From: Halovenus sp037080055
Lineage (GTDB): Archaea; Halobacteriota; Halobacteria; Halobacteriales; Haloarculaceae
Direction: 5' to 3'
Length of the DNA stretch: 64,000 nucleotides
Assembly: GCF_037080055.1 (NCBI RefSeq)
Contig: NZ_JBAOJI010000005.1
Coordinates: forward strand, 192,182-256,181
Each line of letters starts with the position of its first letter. Within the stretch, counting starts at the first letter, position 1. Of this stretch, positions 60,190 through 64,000 are shown piece after piece. A model generated the notes under the pieces. That model worked only from the letters and a program-made list of their open reading frames with translations. It did no database searches and had not been told where the DNA came from. The position numbers and the translations under genes are program-made.

Positions 60190-61308
60190 GTGGGGCGTGT
60201 GCGACGGGCATTCGACCGACGGGAGTTCGGAGTCGAGTTCGCGTGGAACGAACTCACGGGTGCTGTCGGCGACTCCGTCACTGTCCTTCCGATTGTTGTC
60301 ACGGTCGCCGTTCTGACGGAACTCTCGCTTACGGTCATGCTCGTCTGGTTCGGTGTCTTTCAGATCGTCTGGGGGCTGTACTACGGGGTTCCGATCTCCA
60401 TCGAACCGATGAAGGCGCTGGCTGCGCTGGTTATCGCCGGCTCAATTACGACCGGCGAACTACTGCTCGCGGGGCTGATCCTCGGCGCGGCGTTGCTCGT
60501 CCTCGGCGGGACTGGCTCGCTCAGCCGTCTCGGCAGATACATCGGCAATCCGGTGGTGCGGGCGATTCAGTTCGGCGTCGCGCTTGTCTTGCTGGAGACT
60601 GGACTCCGACTCGGAGCGGCCGATTTCCGACTCGCTGGTCTCGCCGCCGTCGTAGCGCTGGCGTTCATCGCAGTTGGCTACCGCAACCTCGGAGCGTTCG
60701 CCGTCCTCCTCGTCGGCGGTGTGGTCGCCGCCCTTCAGACCGGCCTTCCAGCACCCACCCTCCCGCCGGTTCCAGCCGGATTCGTTCAGTTCGATACACT
60801 CTCGCTCACGACCGGCACCATCGAGGCGGCGCTGGGCCAGTTCGCGATGACTGTCGGTAACGCAGCGCTGGCGGCCTCGATCTTGCTCGGTGATTACTTC
60901 GATCGAACCATCTCACCCGACGAACTCTCGATGAGCATGGGTGTGATGAACCTCGCCGCCGTTCCGTTCGGCGCGCTCCCGATGTGTCACGGCAGCGGCG
61001 GGATCGCCGGAAAATATGCCTTCGGTGCCCGCACTGCCGGGGCAAACGTCATCCTCGGCGTCGCCTACATCGCCGTTGCACTGCTGGCGGTCGGGATGGT
61101 GACCGCCTACCCGACCGCCGTCCTCGGTGTCATCCTCGCACTGGTCGCCCTCCAACTCGGCTGGACCAGTCTGCGCCAGACAGACTCGATTTTCTTCGTC
61201 GTCGCTGTCGGTGTCCTCGGTCTCGTCGTCAACCTCGCGGCAGCCTTCCTCGTCGGTGTTGTGCTGTCGCTCGGAAGGCGTCGACTCTCCGGTGGGGCGA
61301 TTCCGTAA
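60190..61308 (+). CDS. MOT1-type sulfate/molybdate transporter
   Basis: 372 residues with about ten membrane helices. The segment YYGVPISIEPMKALAALVIAG is the family-defining motif of MOT1/SulP-related transporters, and MTVGNAALAASILLGDYF and MCHGSGGIAGKYAFGARTAGANVILG are further conserved segments. It probably imports molybdate or sulfate by ion-coupled transport. No STAS domain is fused. A GTG start at 60190 (MGRVRRAF) is the most upstream and natural. Confidence 0.85.
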   Translation: MGRVRRAFDRREFGVEFAWNELTGAVGDSVTVLPIVVTVAVLTELSLTVMLVWFGVFQIVWGLYYGVPISIEPMKALAALVIAGSITTGELLLAGLILGAALLVLGGTGSLSRLGRYIGNPVVRAIQFGVALVLLETGLRLGAADFRLAGLAAVVALAFIAVGYRNLGAFAVLLVGGVVAALQTGLPAPTLPPVPAGFVQFDTLSLTTGTIEAALGQFAMTVGNAALAASILLGDYFDRTISPDELSMSMGVMNLAAVPFGALPMCHGSGGIAGKYAFGARTAGANVILGVAYIAVALLAVGMVTAYPTAVLGVILALVALQLGWTSLRQTDSIFFVVAVGVLGLVVNLAAAFLVGVVLSLGRRRLSGGAIP

Positions 61309-61314
61309 GCGCGG

Positions 61315-62625
61315 TCACTCCGCGCTGGCATCCCCGAGTAACTCCATCGCTTGCTCGGCAATCTCTCCAGCCCGCGCTTCTGTCCGCGCCTCGGCGGTCA
61401 TCCGAACGAGCGGTTGGGTCCCGCTCGCCCGGAGGAGAAACCAGCCGTCGCCAAGGTCGACCCGAACCCCGTCGAGCGTCGAGATATCCTCGAACTCCTC
61501 GGTCACGCGCTCGCTCACTGCGTCCATCACCGCTTCCTTTCGATCCGTCTCGATATTGTCTCGGCGAATCGGATACGTTTCGACGGCGGCGGCGCGCTCG
61601 GCCAGCGGTGTCTCCGCTGCCATCGCGGCGATCCGGCAGGCCGCCAGCGGTCCGTCGGGACACAGCGTTTCCTCCGGCCAGATCCACGCCCCGCTCGGTT
61701 CGCCGCCGAAGACGATCCCCGGTTCACTCGCCGCCTCCGCTACGTAGACATCACCGACCGGCGTCCGCCGTGTCTCGATTCCACCGTCGGCGAGGTGGTC
61801 CTCAACGGCCAGACTCGTATCGACCGGGACCGCTACGGCCTCGCCCTCGCTCGCTGCCGCGCGGCCGAACAGCGCGAGCAGTACATCTCCAGAGAGGAAT
61901 TCGCCTTCGGCCGTCGCAGCGCGCATTCGGTCCGCGTCGCCGTCGTGGGCAATTCCCAGGTCGGCGTCTGTCGACGCGACGAGTTCTGCGAGTGATTGGC
62001 AGTTCTCCGCGGTCGGTTCGCTCGGTCTCCCGGGAAAAGAACCGTCCTCTTGAGCGTTCAGGGTCTCGACTTCACAGCCGAGTTCGTCCAGTACCGCCGC
62101 CGTCACGCCGCCCGCGCCGTTGCCGACATCGACGACGACGGAAAGGTCTCCGTCGATATCCACCGCGTCGAGCAGTGCTTTTCGGTGTGTCCCGGTGTGA
62201 TCGACTGCCGACTGGTCGCCGAACGCGTTCCAGTCGGCGAGCGCGGTCGCCTCCGATTCGATGCGCTCGGTCATCTGCTTGCGCAGTTCCGCGTCGAAAG
62301 CCTGTCCGCTCGGTTGCCAGAGTTTGATTCCGTTGTCCTCTGGCGGATTGTGTGAGGCTGTAACTGCGACGCCAGCGTCGGCGTCCTCCCAGCCAACCGC
62401 CCGCCCGACTGTTGGCGTCGCTGCAACGCCGAGGTCGATCACGTCGGTTCCCGATTCGCGTAGACCCGCGGTCACGGCGGCCTGTAGCGTCTCGCCGCTC
62501 TCGCGAGGATCACGACCGACGACGACGCGGTCGTACTCGATACCGAGTGCGTGGCCAACCTGCAGCGCAAGCGCTGCCGTCACCTCCTCGCCGACTGGGC
62601 CGCGAATACCGCTGGTTCCGAACAT
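61315..62625 (-). CDS. Phosphoglucosamine/phosphohexo-mutase
   Basis: 436 residues. MFGTSGIRGPVG is the family start; the phosphoserine loop is VTASHNPPEDNGIKLW, the metal-binding loop DGDADRMR, the sugar-binding loop FGGEPSGAWIW and the phosphate-binding tail LRASGTQPLVRMTAEA. It may be GlmM-type or a phosphomannomutase; archaeal members of this length are often named GlmM. It acts in surface polysaccharide or nucleotide-sugar supply. An in-frame start at 62652 adds nine residues and is less likely. Confidence 0.9.
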   Translation of the reverse strand: MFGTSGIRGPVGEEVTAALALQVGHALGIEYDRVVVGRDPRESGETLQAAVTAGLRESGTDVIDLGVAATPTVGRAVGWEDADAGVAVTASHNPPEDNGIKLWQPSGQAFDAELRKQMTERIESEATALADWNAFGDQSAVDHTGTHRKALLDAVDIDGDLSVVVDVGNGAGGVTAAVLDELGCEVETLNAQEDGSFPGRPSEPTAENCQSLAELVASTDADLGIAHDGDADRMRAATAEGEFLSGDVLLALFGRAAASEGEAVAVPVDTSLAVEDHLADGGIETRRTPVGDVYVAEAASEPGIVFGGEPSGAWIWPEETLCPDGPLAACRIAAMAAETPLAERAAAVETYPIRRDNIETDRKEAVMDAVSERVTEEFEDISTLDGVRVDLGDGWFLLRASGTQPLVRMTAEARTEARAGEIAEQAMELLGDASAE

Positions 62626-62676
62626 ACCTTGCTCTGCTCGGGGATGGCGCAAAAAATGACCGAAAGAGACGGTATG

Positions 62677-63885
62677 TTACCGCAGTCGAGCAGCGATGAG
62701 GTCTTCGAGGTCTTCGCGGAGTTCGTCGACCTCGATCTCCTCGTGGACGGGGACGAAGAAGCCTTCGACGAGCATGTTCGTCGCCTGCTCCTTGCCGATT
62801 CCCCGCGAGTTCATGTAGAGCAGATCCTCGCTGTCGACCTGCCCGACCGTCGCGGAGTGGCTCGCTTCGGTGTCGTGGTTGTTGATGATCAGTTTCGGCG
62901 AGGCGTCGGCCTCGCTGTCGTCCGACAGCATGAGAGTGTTCTCACGCTGGTAGGAGTTGGTATCCCACGCTTCGGTTCCGACGTCCTGAACACCTTCGTA
63001 TACCGAGCGCGCCTCGTCATCGAGGACGCCCCGGGTCACGAGGTCGGCCGTCGTGTGTTCGGCTTCGTGCCAGACGCGGCTGGCGATATCGATGTGCTGA
63101 TCCTCGTGGCCGAAGAAGGCCCCGACGATTTTCGACTCGCTGCCGTCGCCCAGCAGGCGGGTCTCGACGGAACTCTTGGTGAGACGGGTGCCGATGTTGC
63201 CCTCGATCCAGTTGACCTGGGCGTCTCGGGCGGCGTGGCCGCGCTTGACCTGGTAGTTGTAGGTCTCCTCCGAGAGATTCTGGAGGGTTCCGTACTGCAC
63301 GTGGGCGTTCTTGCCGGCGGCTGCCTCGACGACACCGCTGTAGTACTGTCGTCCGTCGAGCTCTTCGCCTGTAGATTGCCGTTCGAGAATCGTCACACTC
63401 GCCGACTCCTCGGCGATGACGAGCGTGTAGTTGAACAGCGACTGGGAGTTGATCCGGGTGCGGATCTTCACGTCCTCGGCGACGACACCCTCAGGGACGT
63501 AGACGACCGTTCCTGCACTGAAGAGTGCGGTCGACAGCGCTGTGAGGTAGTCTCGCTCGGGATCGACGACGCTACCGAAGTGATCTTCGATCAGGTCGCC
63601 GTGCTCGTCGACTGCGTCTGCCCACGAGAGCACCTCGACGCCCTCGGCGTCGACGCGGTCTTTCTCTTGGGCCATCTCCAGCGGATCGATGAACTCCTCG
63701 TATTCGAGCGCATCGAGGTTCGTCCAGTCTCGACCCGGCGTTCGGATGACCGACGGCATGTCGAGGTCGTCCAGCGCGTCGAGCGCGTCGAGACGGGTCT
63801 CCAGCAGCCACTCGGGTTCGCCGAGCGACTCGCTGATCTCCGTTACCTGTTCCTCTGTCAGATTTGCGTGTACCTGCGTACTCAT
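62677..63885 (-). CDS. sufD: Fe-S cluster assembly protein SufD
   Basis: 402 residues. The SufBD beta-helix is shown by DYLTALSTALFSAGTVVYVPEGVVAEDVKIRTRI, VTILERQSTGEEL, LLGDGSESKIVGAFFGHEDQHIDI and the conserved end ASHSATVGQVDSEDLLYMNSRGIGKEQATNMLVEGFF. It forms the SufBC2D scaffold that builds Fe-S clusters in the cytoplasm. The ATG at 63885 (MSTQVHANL) is chosen over an in-frame one three codons earlier. sufB lies 16 bases upstream. Confidence 0.93.
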   Translation of the reverse strand: MSTQVHANLTEEQVTEISESLGEPEWLLETRLDALDALDDLDMPSVIRTPGRDWTNLDALEYEEFIDPLEMAQEKDRVDAEGVEVLSWADAVDEHGDLIEDHFGSVVDPERDYLTALSTALFSAGTVVYVPEGVVAEDVKIRTRINSQSLFNYTLVIAEESASVTILERQSTGEELDGRQYYSGVVEAAAGKNAHVQYGTLQNLSEETYNYQVKRGHAARDAQVNWIEGNIGTRLTKSSVETRLLGDGSESKIVGAFFGHEDQHIDIASRVWHEAEHTTADLVTRGVLDDEARSVYEGVQDVGTEAWDTNSYQRENTLMLSDDSEADASPKLIINNHDTEASHSATVGQVDSEDLLYMNSRGIGKEQATNMLVEGFFVPVHEEIEVDELREDLEDLIAARLR

Positions 63886-63901
63886 TGTAATCACCTCGGA
63901 G

Positions 63902-64000
63902 TTATCCGAGACTGCCCTCCATTTCGAGTTCGATCAGTCGGTTCAGTTCGACGGCGTATTCGATGGGCAGTTCCTCGGTGATTGGCTCGATGAAGCCAGC
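63902..64000 (-). CDS. sufB: Fe-S cluster assembly protein SufB, C-terminal end (truncated by the window)
   Basis: The last 32 codons of a minus-strand gene, AGFIEPITEELPIEYAVELN through the stop TAA at 63902-63904. This is the conserved C-terminus of SufB, and the order sufB-sufD matches the suf operon. The rest of the gene lies outside the window. Confidence 0.9.
   Translation of the reverse strand, partial: AGFIEPITEELPIEYAVELNRLIELEMEGSLG

Overview
The window is chromosomal DNA from a haloarchaeon (class Halobacteria). The evidence is high G+C, very acidic predicted proteins, a sensory rhodopsin I gene behind its transducer, a Bat-type regulator, twin-arginine lipoproteins, a halocyanin-like copper protein, and archaeal information-processing genes (radB, nucS, lhr, archaeal coaD, archaeal hisS). 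Many genes look leaderless, with a TATA-like box about 25 nt before the start codon. No rRNA, tRNA or CRISPR array was recognised.

Layout. 0-1.3 kb: end of the HtrI phototaxis transducer gene, then sopI. 1.3-13.9 kb: housekeeping and regulation (hisS, a lipoprotein, a GAF/PAS Bat-like regulator, an NAD kinase-inositol phosphatase fusion, a CBS protein, a MinD-like ATPase, a zinc-ribbon protein, an Idi-like Nudix protein, an Lhr helicase). 13.9-20.6 kb: an accessory block with lower G+C and more non-coding DNA. It holds a membrane histidine kinase, several small multi-pass membrane proteins, a winged-helix regulator, a halocyanin-like lipoprotein, and an in-frame chimera of a radical-SAM N-terminus with the C-terminal half of ferrochelatase, preceded by an overlapping 51-codon ORF. 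20.6-25.3 kb: nnr, small membrane proteins and lipoproteins, a methyltransferase, a RimK-like ligase. 25.3-34.5 kb: three large exported proteins in a row (a repeat-bearing zinc metallopeptidase, a von Willebrand A protein with a proline-rich tail, a 1362-residue beta-propeller-like protein). 34.5-50.3 kb: mostly core metabolism (radB, SDR, HEWD protein, cutA, FAH and cyclase hydrolases, NRDE protein, tyrA, rsm22, surE, asd, coaD, a geranylgeranyl-reductase-family flavoprotein). 50.3-55.1 kb: a second accessory island. 55.1-64 kb: cupin, nucS, a PH/helical/Mrr-like protein, a RecA-fold protein, a MOT1-type transporter, a phosphohexomutase, sufD and the end of sufB.

The most unusual parts are as follows. 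(1) A stretch at 51.18-51.45 kb folds into a chain of perfect short hairpins, three of which show the same TGAC loop; it looks like an undescribed structured RNA or a DNA recombination region. (2) Directly after it, four direct repeats sharing a TAGTGTTCCGGG core (51450, 52168, 54402, 55006) divide the next 3.6 kb into three cassettes: a DUF5615/DUF433 toxin-antitoxin-like pair, a PepSY/membrane-protein/regulator cassette, and an antitoxin-like gene with an apparently gutted toxin. (3) The radical-SAM/ferrochelatase chimera. (4) A shared inverted-repeat promoter element at two places in the first accessory block. Several enzyme homologues also lack a textbook catalytic residue: Idi without its Cys, an SDR with YxxxN, and a redoxin-fold protein without a peroxidatic Cys.

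All assignments come from reading the sequence and recalled family motifs. No database search was run.
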